64,000 bases of DNA, from contig JBASEY010000026.1 of NCBI GenBank assembly GCA_049652745.1, positions 1-64,000 on the forward strand, given 5' to 3'. This document shows, piece by piece, positions 35,358-44,019 of this stretch; position 1 is the stretch's first letter, and every line of letters begins with the position of its first letter. The position numbers were made by a program, and so were the translations under genes. The stretch is from JBASEY01 sp049652745 (lineage in GTDB: Bacteria > CSSED10-310). The notes beneath the pieces are model-generated. The model was not told where the DNA came from. It did not search any database and saw only the letters and a list, made by a program, of their open reading frames with translations.

Positions 35358-36209
35358 TCAATCTTCGAAATCAAACAAAAACGGCGCGGTTTTTCTCAAT
35401 TGAGTCCAGCCGGATTTGAGATTGTATAGACCTAGTTCTTCAAGAAAATTCCCGACGATCTGTACAAGATGACACAATCGACGCCAGCGTGCCTGAAGTC
35501 CTTCAGGGTCACTGCCCAGCGACAAAATAGCTTGGATATGCTTCAGAAATCCTTCAGGGATATTTTTCAGTTTGTTTATCTCTCTGTCCAGGTGCGGGCT
35601 GAAAATGATGTAGCTGTCGTTGGCCAGAAAGATAATTTCATACAAGACTTTTATGACTTCCCCCTGTTCGTGGTGGCTGAAAAATGTGCTGGAGACATCA
35701 CTATGCCTATCCATAATCTCCAGCCCATTCGTGACACCCGAAAACAATACCGGGATAACCGTTTGCTTATATTCCAACGGTATCGGAGAAATGACGTTTT
35801 TCCATGCCTCCAGTTGCATTTTGGGATCCCATAAAATTTTGCTGGTATGCAGAATGCTGACGATCAATGGATATTTAAGAGGTTTGTTCCTTACGACATC
35901 CGAAACCCGCTCACAGATTACATCCTCCGGTATATGCCAGATACTGATCGGAACGTTGTCACTATAAAAATAATCTGCTGGAATAGGTTGTTCGCGGCAG
36001 ATGGACGGTTTATCCGGGTCGGCAAGGATTGAAAGGATTTGGGCGCGTGCGCTTTGAGATGCCATTTCGGATTGAACGACCATGATATTGATGTCGGATT
36101 TTTCCGTGGCGGTTCCCCTGGCTCTGGAGCCGAAAAGCGCAATCGCCCAAGCCTTCGGAAGCGTTTTATAAACCGATGTAATTTTTTCGATACGATCCGT
36201 TACGTTCAT
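35358..36209 (-). CDS. Nucleotidyltransferase-fold protein (DUF4037-like)
   Basis: The 283-residue protein begins like a minimal nucleotidyltransferase, with AIALFGSRARGTATEKSDINIMVV (the GSxxxG motif plus the D-x-D position). The second acidic residue is Asn (SDIN rather than SDID), so catalysis may be altered or lost. The C-terminal half (YKQTVIPVLFSGVTNGLEIMDRHSD ... EGFLKHIQAIL) is helical and resembles DUF4037, which accompanies such domains. ATG 36209 is preferred over a TTG at 36224. No ribosome site is clear. Relatives modify antibiotics, tRNA or toxins; I cannot choose. Confidence 0.7.
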   Translation of the reverse strand: MNVTDRIEKITSVYKTLPKAWAIALFGSRARGTATEKSDINIMVVQSEMASQSARAQILSILADPDKPSICREQPIPADYFYSDNVPISIWHIPEDVICERVSDVVRNKPLKYPLIVSILHTSKILWDPKMQLEAWKNVISPIPLEYKQTVIPVLFSGVTNGLEIMDRHSDVSSTFFSHHEQGEVIKVLYEIIFLANDSYIIFSPHLDREINKLKNIPEGFLKHIQAILSLGSDPEGLQARWRRLCHLVQIVGNFLEELGLYNLKSGWTQLRKTAPFLFDFED

Positions 36210-36290
36210 CTTGACGTCACCCAATCGGTAAAGAAAAACTATGTAACAAAAATTAATTCAAAAAGCAAAACCGAATTGTATGATCGCTGA

Positions 36291-38909
36291 TTATTTCGTG
36301 TGCTGACTGATAGAAATATCCAGGTCTCCATCGATTTCATCGATAACGACCGTCGCTCCGTCACGAATATCGCCGGCTATCAATGCGCGACCGATCCGTG
36401 TTTCCAATTCACGTTGAATGTATCGCTTCAACGGCCTCGCTCCGTAAACGGGGTCGAATCCTCTTTTCGCTATCAAAACCTTGGCTTCGTGGGTGATCGT
36501 CAAATTGATCTGCCTGTCTTGTAACCGTTTGGTGAGGTCTTTCATCAACAATACAACAATCTGTTCGATTTCATCCAGGTTCAATGAGTGGAAAAAGATG
36601 ATGTCGTCGATTCGGTTCAAAAATTCCGGTCTGAAATGGAGTCGTAATTCATTCATAACGGCGTCTTTTGCCGATTCTTTTATGCTGCCGTCCTGGATAG
36701 CGTTATCCAGCAGATGTTGTGATCCGATGTTGCTGGTCATGATGATCACCGTGTTTTTGAAATCCACCGTTCGGCCGTGGCTGTCGGTCACTCGCCCATC
36801 GTCCAGAATTTGCAATAGGACGTTGAAAACATCGTGATGCGCTTTTTCGATTTCATCGAACAACAGAACCGAATAGGGTTTGCGTCTGACAGCTTCCGTC
36901 AGTTGGCCGCCCTGTTCAAAGCCGATGTATCCCGGAGGTGCTCCGATCAGTCTCGAAACCGAGTGTTTTTCCATATATTCGGACATGTCGATACGGACCA
37001 TGTTGTCTTCTGCGTCAAAGAGAGCTTCCGTCAGTGTTCGAGCCAATTCTGTCTTACCCACGCCGGTCGGACCTAAAAAGATAAAGGAACCGATAGGTTT
37101 TTTCGGATCTTTTATTCCTGAGCGCGCTCGAATAATCGCGTCTGCCACTCGCTGAACAGCCTCATCTTGGCCGATCACGCGTTGATGTAGAATTTCGTCC
37201 AGATTCAGTAGTTTTGTGCGTTCGCTTTCCACCAGTCGAGTGACAGGGATTCCTGTCCAGCGTGACACGATATCCGCGATTTCATCTTCGGTAACCGCTT
37301 CGCGCAATAATTTTTCGCCTGTGTCACGACCGCTCAATTTGTCTTCTTTTTCATGCAAAGCAGCTTCAAGTTCAGGTAATTTGCCATGCTTCAATTCGGC
37401 TGCCCGGTTTAAATCATATTCCCGTTCCGCCACTTCGATTTCCTGCCGGATCGTTTCAATATCTTTCCGTAATTTTTGAACCTCGGCGATTTCCTGTTTC
37501 TCAGATTCCCAACGCGCCATCATTTCGGATCGTTCGGTCTTCAGATCCGCCAATTCTCGGTGGATATCGTCCAGCCGTTCCAAAGATGCCTTGTCTTTTT
37601 CCTTTTTCAGCGCCGCCGCTTCGATCTCCAGTTGCATGACGCGGCGGGTGACGGCGTCCAGGGAAGCCGGCAGCGAATCGATTTCTGTTCGGATCATCGC
37701 ACAGGCTTCATCGACCAGGTCGATCGCTTTATCGGGTAAAAATCTATCCGATATATATCGATTTGAAAGGACGGCGGCGGCGACTAGCGCATTATCGGTT
37801 ATATTGACACCGTGATGGACTTCATAGCGTTCTTTTAACCCTCTTAAAATCGATATGGTGTCTTCCACGTTGGGTTCATCGATGACGACGGGTTGAAAAC
37901 GCCGCTCGAGCGCAGCGTCTTTTTCGATATGTTGCCGGTATTCATCCAGTGTGGTGGCGCCGATGCAGTGAAGTTCGCCGCGTGCAAGCATAGGTTTCAG
38001 CATATTGCCGGCATCCATCGAGCCTTCGGCTTTACCGGCTCCGACAATGGTGTGCATCTCGTCGATAAACAACAGTATCTGACCTTCGCTCTTGCGGATT
38101 TCCTCCAGAACGGATTTCAAGCGTTCTTCAAATTCACCCCGGTATTTCGCTCCGGCGATCAAGGCTCCCATATCCAATGAAAACAGCGATTTATCTTTCA
38201 AACCATCCGAGACGTCTCCGCGAACGATGCGATGCGCCAGACCTTCGACGATCGCCGTTTTACCGACCCCAGGTTCGCCGATAAGAACGGGATTGTTTTT
38301 AGTTTTTCGAGAAAGAATCCGAATCACTCGACGGATTTCGTCATCGCGACCGATAACCGGATCCAATTTTCCGGCTCGAGCCGCCTTGACCAGATCCTGG
38401 CCAAAGCGCTCCAGAGCTTCATACGTATCTTCAGGGTTGTCGGTGACGACTCTCTGGCATCCTCTAACCTCGGTCAAAACCGATAAAAACCGTTCTCTGG
38501 TGATATCGAACGTCTTGAATACTGTTTTGAGAGAAGACAGGTGGGCCTTTTCTATCATGGCTAAAAAAAGATGCTCGACAGAGATATATTCATCTTTCAG
38601 AGATCGAGCTTCACTTTCAGCTTGAACAAGCAGATCGTTCACTTTTTGCGAAATATAAACTTTGCCGGGTTCGATACCCGGCCCGGACACTCTGGGTCGC
38701 TTATGAAGGTCGGTTTTAATCATGGCCAGCATATTTGACGGTTCGACATCCAATCTTTTTAAAAGGCGCGGAATCAGACCGTCTTGCTGGTCGATAAGCG
38801 CCGCCGCCAGATGTTCGACATCGACCTCATAATGACCTTCACGAACAGCCAACGATTGGGCCGCCTGCAAGGCTTCTTGTGATTTTTGTGTCAATCGATT
38901 CATGTTCAT
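36291..38909 (-). CDS. clpB: ATP-dependent disaggregase ClpB
   Basis: ClpB resolubilises aggregated proteins with DnaK. The 872-residue hexamer subunit has the Clp_N repeat domain (NRLTQKSQEALQAAQS), nucleotide-binding domain 1 with Walker A GEPGVGKTA and LFIDEMHT, the long coiled-coil middle domain (about 400-530), nucleotide-binding domain 2 with GPTGVGKTELART and LLFDEIEKAH, and the C-terminal small domain. ATG 38909 is chosen because AAGGAGG lies nine bases upstream. A sigma54-like sequence sits about 45 bases before the start, paralleling the hsp20 operon. Confidence 0.96.
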   Translation of the reverse strand: MNMNRLTQKSQEALQAAQSLAVREGHYEVDVEHLAAALIDQQDGLIPRLLKRLDVEPSNMLAMIKTDLHKRPRVSGPGIEPGKVYISQKVNDLLVQAESEARSLKDEYISVEHLFLAMIEKAHLSSLKTVFKTFDITRERFLSVLTEVRGCQRVVTDNPEDTYEALERFGQDLVKAARAGKLDPVIGRDDEIRRVIRILSRKTKNNPVLIGEPGVGKTAIVEGLAHRIVRGDVSDGLKDKSLFSLDMGALIAGAKYRGEFEERLKSVLEEIRKSEGQILLFIDEMHTIVGAGKAEGSMDAGNMLKPMLARGELHCIGATTLDEYRQHIEKDAALERRFQPVVIDEPNVEDTISILRGLKERYEVHHGVNITDNALVAAAVLSNRYISDRFLPDKAIDLVDEACAMIRTEIDSLPASLDAVTRRVMQLEIEAAALKKEKDKASLERLDDIHRELADLKTERSEMMARWESEKQEIAEVQKLRKDIETIRQEIEVAEREYDLNRAAELKHGKLPELEAALHEKEDKLSGRDTGEKLLREAVTEDEIADIVSRWTGIPVTRLVESERTKLLNLDEILHQRVIGQDEAVQRVADAIIRARSGIKDPKKPIGSFIFLGPTGVGKTELARTLTEALFDAEDNMVRIDMSEYMEKHSVSRLIGAPPGYIGFEQGGQLTEAVRRKPYSVLLFDEIEKAHHDVFNVLLQILDDGRVTDSHGRTVDFKNTVIIMTSNIGSQHLLDNAIQDGSIKESAKDAVMNELRLHFRPEFLNRIDDIIFFHSLNLDEIEQIVVLLMKDLTKRLQDRQINLTITHEAKVLIAKRGFDPVYGARPLKRYIQRELETRIGRALIAGDIRDGATVVIDEIDGDLDISISQHTK

Positions 38910-38953
38910 ACTCAATAACCTCCTTTTCAAAGTTATTTTCGATGATGATAATT

Positions 38954-38970
38954 ATCAAACCTCGTGCCAA
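38954..38970 (-). promoter_or_regulatory. Sigma54-like promoter of clpB
   Basis: The minus strand reads TTGGCACGAGGTTTGAT. The -24 half TTGGCACG is perfect and the spacing correct, but the -12 half is TTGA rather than TTGC. It lies 45 bases before the clpB start. Confidence 0.5.
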
Positions 38971-39143
38971 CTTTCAGGTTATTGTAACGCATTATAATTA
39001 AAAGAAAAGCAAGGCTGCTCGAAAATATCCGGTGACGTGGCAGCGACGCCGCATGGCTCAGATCAGTGGTGCAGGGTTTGATTTTAAGAATATGATTTCA
39101 GACAATAAACCATAGGCGTTGGTTGAATCCGCCGGAAAAACAT

Positions 39144-40259
39144 ATGAAAAGAAGCTTGTTGACGGTCATAACGATATTTTTGATTGTGAGCACTGTAGTT
39201 GCTAAGGCTGAGCAGTGCTATATTTGCCGTAAAGATATCACCGGAAAATTTTATATTTACAAGCTGCATGATGGCGACTACCCGGTATGCTTGGACTGCA
39301 AGGAAAATCTAGGCTCATGTGTCAGGTGTGGATTGCCGGTTCCGGGAACGAGTAAATCGCAATCAGACATTCTGTGTAGTTCCTGTCGTCTGTCGGCGGA
39401 AAAATGCCAAGTTTGTGGTGATGTGATAGTCGGCATGTATTATACCAATGAAGCGAACCGCATCTTTTGTTCAAAATGCTTTGAGTCCGCCGCCAGATGT
39501 GAAATTTGTGACACGATACTCTTGCCGGGAGAATGGTCGTATTCAGACAATCAGAAAATTTGTCATCATTGCCTAAAAACGACACCACGATGTGTTGGAT
39601 GTAATCAATTCATCAAAGGTCAATATTCTGTTTATAGCGGGTTTGAAGGAGTATATTGTGATCGGTGTCAAAACGAAACGCCGGTCTGTCTGTCTTGTTT
39701 GAGACCTTGTGGTCCATCGCCTGTCAAATTGGATAACGGACAGGTTATTTGTCGGGACTGTTCCAAAACGGCCATTCTCGATCGGAGCAGTTTTCATTCG
39801 ATCATTGTGGAAGTGTCTAAAGATATCGAACGAAATCTTTTAATGACGGTGGTCTCGGACATAGAGTTTAAATTAGCGGATCGATTTGACACCTCAAGAG
39901 AGGCTGAAGGGTATCGTGAGTTAGGGCAATTCATTCGGACAGGAAACGATTTCTCGATAGAAATTCTGAAAGGTTTGTCAAGGCCGATTTGTTTGGAGAC
40001 AGTGGCGCATGAGTTGGCTCATGCCTGGCAGTATGAGAACCATCCGCATTTGAAAGACCAAGAACTGGTGGAAGGCTTTGCGCAATGGGTAGCCGGTAAG
40101 GTGTTGGAACACAAGGGGTATTCTGATCTGATTGTGCGTTTGCATCTGCGCGATGATGTTTATGGTCGAGGATATCGTCGGTTGAAAGAATGGGAAAGGC
40201 TGTATGGTATCAGTGGTGTATTTCAGCAGTTGAAGAAGCACGGGTCTTTGGGGCGGTAG
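39144..40259 (+). CDS. Secreted DA1-like zinc metalloprotease with Cys-rich repeats
   Basis: The 371-residue protein has a signal peptide (1-22), then about 190 residues with twelve CxxC pairs (for example C25/C28, C49/C52, C59/C62, C88/C91, C203/C206) arranged like consecutive LIM or zinc-ribbon fingers. The C-terminal part has the metallopeptidase motif HELAH (289-293) followed by ELVEGFAQW, the pattern of the DA1 peptidase family known from plants. It is probably exported to periplasm or cell surface, where so many reduced zinc fingers are surprising. ATG 39144 is chosen because it starts the signal peptide. A role in processing envelope proteins is inference. Confidence 0.8.
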   Translation: MKRSLLTVITIFLIVSTVVAKAEQCYICRKDITGKFYIYKLHDGDYPVCLDCKENLGSCVRCGLPVPGTSKSQSDILCSSCRLSAEKCQVCGDVIVGMYYTNEANRIFCSKCFESAARCEICDTILLPGEWSYSDNQKICHHCLKTTPRCVGCNQFIKGQYSVYSGFEGVYCDRCQNETPVCLSCLRPCGPSPVKLDNGQVICRDCSKTAILDRSSFHSIIVEVSKDIERNLLMTVVSDIEFKLADRFDTSREAEGYRELGQFIRTGNDFSIEILKGLSRPICLETVAHELAHAWQYENHPHLKDQELVEGFAQWVAGKVLEHKGYSDLIVRLHLRDDVYGRGYRRLKEWERLYGISGVFQQLKKHGSLGR

Positions 40260-40621
40260 TAATATTAACGGTTAGATAAAAATCTTCGTTTTGTTTGATG
40301 GGGTTCTACACGATATCCTACCGACTTGTGTTTCCAGGAAAATTTATCCGATTTATATGGTCTTCATATTCCTTGTGCCCCGACTTCAAGATTGACAAAA
40401 GACAATCGATATATGGCCTCCACGAATCGTGTTTGCCCGAAAGCCGATCATTGGAGCCTGGCTCCGGAGTTTCGTCCCAGAGCGCGATTCAATCAAGCGC
40501 GCCAGGCTGAAATATCACATAAGCGCCGATTGACAATATGCATGGACCGTTTTTATAATTTTTCGTTGTTATCAGATAGACGATGTCGCTGTAGATTTAG
40601 ATGCTTGGCAAGGAGATAGAA
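40260..40621. other. Intergenic region upstream of the FGE-domain gene
   Basis: No credible gene. Besides the promoter at 40530-40559 it holds an inverted repeat AGCCTGGC/GCCAGGCT (40455-40462 and 40501-40508) with an inner GCGC/GCGC pair, ending about 20 bases before the -35 box, and CTCCGGAG (40462-40469). Confidence 0.5.
40530..40559 (+). promoter_or_regulatory. Consensus sigma70 promoter
   Basis: TTGACA (40530-40535) and TATAAT (40554-40559) are both perfect, with an 18-base spacer. Transcription would start near 40566, giving a leader of about 56 bases. Confidence 0.8.
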
Positions 40622-42043
40622 ATGAGACAGGTCAATTACTTAGCGATTGTTTGTATGGGGTTGTTGAGCATTGGAACAGCATATTCTCAGGATGTCCAAA
40701 TAGATTTGCACATGCCGGTATTGATGCTCGGTCCCGGTTCGCCGTTCGGATTGGATTTATCGATCACAAATATAGGTCCGGTTGTCAATGATGCTTTAGT
40801 GTTTGTAATCTTGACATTAGGAACCGGAGATTTCTGGTTTTATCCTTCTTGGACGCAGTATCCGCCTGGAATTGATTGGCAAAAAGCGGATTTACCGGAG
40901 TTGTTTAATGAAATCTGGGAGATATTGCCTGTGTTTTCATGGCCGTCAGGCGCCGGGTCTTTCGATGGTGCGATGTTTATGGCTGGAATTGTGCATAACG
41001 GGGTATTGATCAGCAATGTGGCGGAGATCACCTTTGGATGGTCTGAAGAAACCCAACCGACTTCGACCCCTGCTGTTCCGACCTCGACTCCTGCTTTTCC
41101 CACCTCTACTCCTTCTGTTCCTACCTCTACCCCTGCAGTTTCGACTCCGACTCCCGATGTTCCGACCTCGACCCCGTCCGTTCCGACCCCTACTTCAACA
41201 CCACATCCGACGCCGCCAGGGTTTATTTATATCGGTTCTGGCAGTTTCACTATGGGATCACCGTATGATGAGGCCTGTAGACTGCCGGATGAAACAGAGC
41301 ACACGGTTACCCTGACGCATGCGTTTTATATGATGCAGACAGAGGTGACTCGGGGGATGTGGGCGGATCTGAGGGCGGTTCAGCCGACTTTGCGCAGTGA
41401 TCCAAGCGATGCGGCAGCCAGCCCGACACTGGGTCACCCTGTGCAATATGTCACATGGTATGAGGCGTTATTGTTCGCAAATTTGATGTCTGTCCGGTAT
41501 GGATATACGCGGTGTTATTACAAGGATGCAGATTTCACGATCCCGCTGGATGCAACAAATTATGATTTCGGGTCATATTACTGCAACTTTAGCGCGACCG
41601 GGTTTCGATTGCCGACGGAATCGGAATGGGAATACGCTTGTCGTGCACACACGACCGGCCCGTTTTCATGTGATGAATCGAAATACTCAATTGCGACCTG
41701 TAGTTCCTGCGAACCCAATAAACTTCCAACGCTCGAGGCGTACTGTATATTTTGCGCAAATCAGATGGGCGGAACGGCTGTCGCCGGAAGTGTTCTTTCG
41801 AACCCATTCGGGTTGTTGGATGTCCATGGGAACATCTCGGAATGGTGCTGGGATTGGAAAGGTTCCTATCCAACAGGGAGCGTGATAGATCCAACAGGAC
41901 CCGCGTCAGGCACCTACCGGGTGCTTCGTGGCGGCAGTTGGTACGATCCCCCGTCGCAATGTCGATCTGCCAGACGCTTTGAGGACCTTTCAAGCAACCG
42001 TGACAACCGCCATGGATTTCGACTATTGAGAGTCGATTTCTGA
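40622..42043 (+). CDS. Secreted FGE/SUMF1-domain protein with TP-tethered module
   Basis: The 473-residue protein has a signal peptide (1-22, AYSQ), the module shared with the proteins at 1-387 and 31539-35150 (about 23-143, ending ITFGWSEE), a Pro/Thr/Val/Ser linker of about 60 residues, and an FGE-sulfatase domain (about 208-473: IGSGSFTMGSP, FYMMQTEVTRGMWADL, ATGFRLPTESEWEYACRA, LDVHGNISEWCWDW, RVLRGGSWYDPPSQCRSARR, GFRLL). Proteins of this family include formylglycine-generating enzyme and many proteins of unknown activity; whether this one is catalytic is unclear. ATG 40622 is set by AAGGAG nine bases upstream. Here the module is N-terminal, so it is not a C-terminal sorting signal. Confidence 0.85.
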   Translation: MRQVNYLAIVCMGLLSIGTAYSQDVQIDLHMPVLMLGPGSPFGLDLSITNIGPVVNDALVFVILTLGTGDFWFYPSWTQYPPGIDWQKADLPELFNEIWEILPVFSWPSGAGSFDGAMFMAGIVHNGVLISNVAEITFGWSEETQPTSTPAVPTSTPAFPTSTPSVPTSTPAVSTPTPDVPTSTPSVPTPTSTPHPTPPGFIYIGSGSFTMGSPYDEACRLPDETEHTVTLTHAFYMMQTEVTRGMWADLRAVQPTLRSDPSDAAASPTLGHPVQYVTWYEALLFANLMSVRYGYTRCYYKDADFTIPLDATNYDFGSYYCNFSATGFRLPTESEWEYACRAHTTGPFSCDESKYSIATCSSCEPNKLPTLEAYCIFCANQMGGTAVAGSVLSNPFGLLDVHGNISEWCWDWKGSYPTGSVIDPTGPASGTYRVLRGGSWYDPPSQCRSARRFEDLSSNRDNRHGFRLLRVDF

Positions 42044-42495
42044 TCACTTTTTATATATCGGAAATGAGCTGGAGCGTCCCGGAAGCGATTGTATACCGAT
42101 ATATTACTCAAAATACCCTTTGTAACCTTGCAAAATATTTCTGAACTAACCTTTCGACTTTTTACGATTCGTAAGTGGCTGACCTCATAGCATTTTGGCG
42201 ATAAACAGCCATTCTGTTCAAAACAAAAACACATATAGCTGATACCGAACAGATTAGAGATCAGGTTTCAATAACCAATTTCCAAGTGGTTGGACTTCAG
42301 TGTTTAGAGCTTTTGGGGAAGAACCGCGAATAGACGCGAATGGACGCGAATAAGGTTTGACGATCAATAAAATATAATTCAGTAATCATTATTATCTGTT
42401 TTTTTAAAGGTTAGACTTTTAACCCTTTCGCGCTCGAAGAGCGCTACTCAGCACTCAGGACTCAGAACTCAGCACTGAAGCGCTCGAAGAGCGGG
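42044..42495. repeat. Repeat-rich intergenic island
   Basis: No credible gene. It contains a triple GACGCGAAT-like run (42322-42355), two copies of the hairpin CGCTC-GAA-GAGCG (42431-42443 and 42481-42493) and between them ACTCAGCACTCAGGACTCAG-type units of seven bases. These are related to units in 388-1021. The last CTCAGCACT unit overlaps the stop and final codons of the TerB-like gene. Confidence 0.7.
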
Positions 42496-42969
42496 TTACT
42501 CAGCACTTACGTTCGTGGAACGCCGCTCCCGAATCTTTAATTTCGCTTCAATAAAATCTTTGTGATCGATATGCAGCAGCCGGGCCAGCTTGTGCACCAG
42601 GTAATCTTCGTGTTTATCGAGACGGCCGTCGGCGTAAACCACCTGCCAGATAAATTCCATCAACTTCAACTTCTGTCTTCTTGAACAAAGACTATTGATC
42701 GTTTTGGTAAATTGATGCAAATCGATCGCATCTTGTCTGATACTCTCCGCTGCCGCCAATATATCCGTGACCTCTTCGGTTGTCAGATGAAAATGCTCTT
42801 GCAGTATCACACTGATTTCCTTCAGTTCCTCATTGGAAATATCCTTATCGGACGCGGCTGTTTCCAACAAGATCACCGACGCTGCTATTTCCAGGCTGTG
42901 TTGTTGGCTGTCGGACACTTCATCTGAAAATCGTAATTCGTTCAGAAGATGCTGAAAAAAGCGCTTCAT
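42496..42969 (-). CDS. TerB-family protein
   Basis: The 157-residue all-helical acidic protein has the TerB/tellurite-resistance B pattern: LEIAASVILLETAASDKDISNEELKEISVILQEHF in the first half and LMEFIWQVVYADGRLDKHEDYLVHKLARLLHI in the second, the two acidic, possibly metal-binding repeats. No other ter genes are nearby, so a stand-alone TerB role is likely. It is the last gene of a four-gene minus-strand operon, overlapping the upstream radical SAM gene by four bases. The final residues VSAE are encoded by a CTCAG-type intergenic repeat. Confidence 0.82.
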   Translation of the reverse strand: MKRFFQHLLNELRFSDEVSDSQQHSLEIAASVILLETAASDKDISNEELKEISVILQEHFHLTTEEVTDILAAAESIRQDAIDLHQFTKTINSLCSRRQKLKLMEFIWQVVYADGRLDKHEDYLVHKLARLLHIDHKDFIEAKLKIRERRSTNVSAE

Positions 42970-44009
42970 TTTTTATGCTGATCCAAAGAAAAGCGTTCCC
43001 AGCATTGCAAACATATACCTTGGGAGGCGGGTTTGTCTTCCAGCATCTCAATTCGAAACACCTGCAGCGCATCGCCATTATGCCATGTGTCCAGGTCGTC
43101 GGACAGCGAACCGAAGCGATGGTGTGGTGGAATGACGCAGCAGGGAGACAAATTGCCGGCGCCGTCACAAGCCAACAATTTAAAGGGATGAATACATCTG
43201 ACTGAAAGATCGTCTGTTGCGATTGGAACCAGCAGCGGGGGGACAAATTCGATATCCGACGGAACCGTGACAGACTGTATTATTTGTCGGTTTTCAGGAG
43301 TATCCCACAGGACGGTATCGCCGGAGGTAACGTGAGAACATTGATATGACAGGACGCTCTGGCAAAATACGGTATCGGCACCCAGTTCCCGAGCTAAATC
43401 AAAAAATTCAGGAATTCGGTGAATATTCAAGCTGTCGGTGACAAAACTCAATTTGAAAGAGATATGATCGTTGACGTCACGTCGCATTTTACCCAATCTG
43501 GCGGCATTGCGTTTGACCAGTTGATAGGTTTGCGTCGATCCACCGCGCAACCGCTTGAACTCATTTTCGTCGGCGGCATCCAAAGAGATGTTGATGAACC
43601 CCAGCGGTAATTTAAGCAGGTGATGGATTTTATCTTCTGTCAAAAGGGAACCGTTTGTCGAGATATTGACGTCCATTTTAGCCTTGGTGGCGATATGTAC
43701 CAATTCGTCCAGATTGGGATGAAGCAGCGGCTCACCGCCGACAAGGCCCACCATGGTCGCTCCACTGTAGCGGCGGATGATCTGTTCGAACAGCCGGGTT
43801 GAAATATCCGGCACGTTGGCGGGAGGTGACCAGGGGGACGGTTGAGTGAACGGGCAGGTGTTACAGGCGAAGTTACATCGGTTGGTAATGAAAACCATGA
43901 TGGATTCCGGGTCATGACGACAGACGGGTTTGGCAAAACCGGCGGACCTGAGTTTGAGCCTGTTGATATTTTGTTTCCAAGATTGCCTGATGATTTTTGA
44001 AACATCCAT
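42966..44009 (-). CDS. Radical SAM protein with SPASM-like C-terminus
   Basis: The 347-residue enzyme has CNFACNTC (C45-x3-C49-x2-C52) for the 4Fe-4S cluster, GGEPLLHPNLDELV and NISTNGSLL. Its C-terminal part contains cysteines (CIHPFKLLACDGAGNLSPCCVIP ... GICLQCWERF) typical of SPASM or Twitch auxiliary clusters. Such enzymes modify peptides, proteins or sugars. Neighbours are another SPASM-type enzyme ten bases upstream and the TerB gene overlapping downstream. No small peptide gene was found close by. Confidence 0.87.
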   Translation of the reverse strand: MDVSKIIRQSWKQNINRLKLRSAGFAKPVCRHDPESIMVFITNRCNFACNTCPFTQPSPWSPPANVPDISTRLFEQIIRRYSGATMVGLVGGEPLLHPNLDELVHIATKAKMDVNISTNGSLLTEDKIHHLLKLPLGFINISLDAADENEFKRLRGGSTQTYQLVKRNAARLGKMRRDVNDHISFKLSFVTDSLNIHRIPEFFDLARELGADTVFCQSVLSYQCSHVTSGDTVLWDTPENRQIIQSVTVPSDIEFVPPLLVPIATDDLSVRCIHPFKLLACDGAGNLSPCCVIPPHHRFGSLSDDLDTWHNGDALQVFRIEMLEDKPASQGICLQCWERFSLDQHKK

Positions 44010-44019
44010 CGCTTACTTT

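Noticed and set aside
42444..42480. CTCAG-type tandem units resembling a short CRISPR-like array
   Set aside because: The units are seven bases long and contiguous, with no spacer of regular length and no cas genes nearby.
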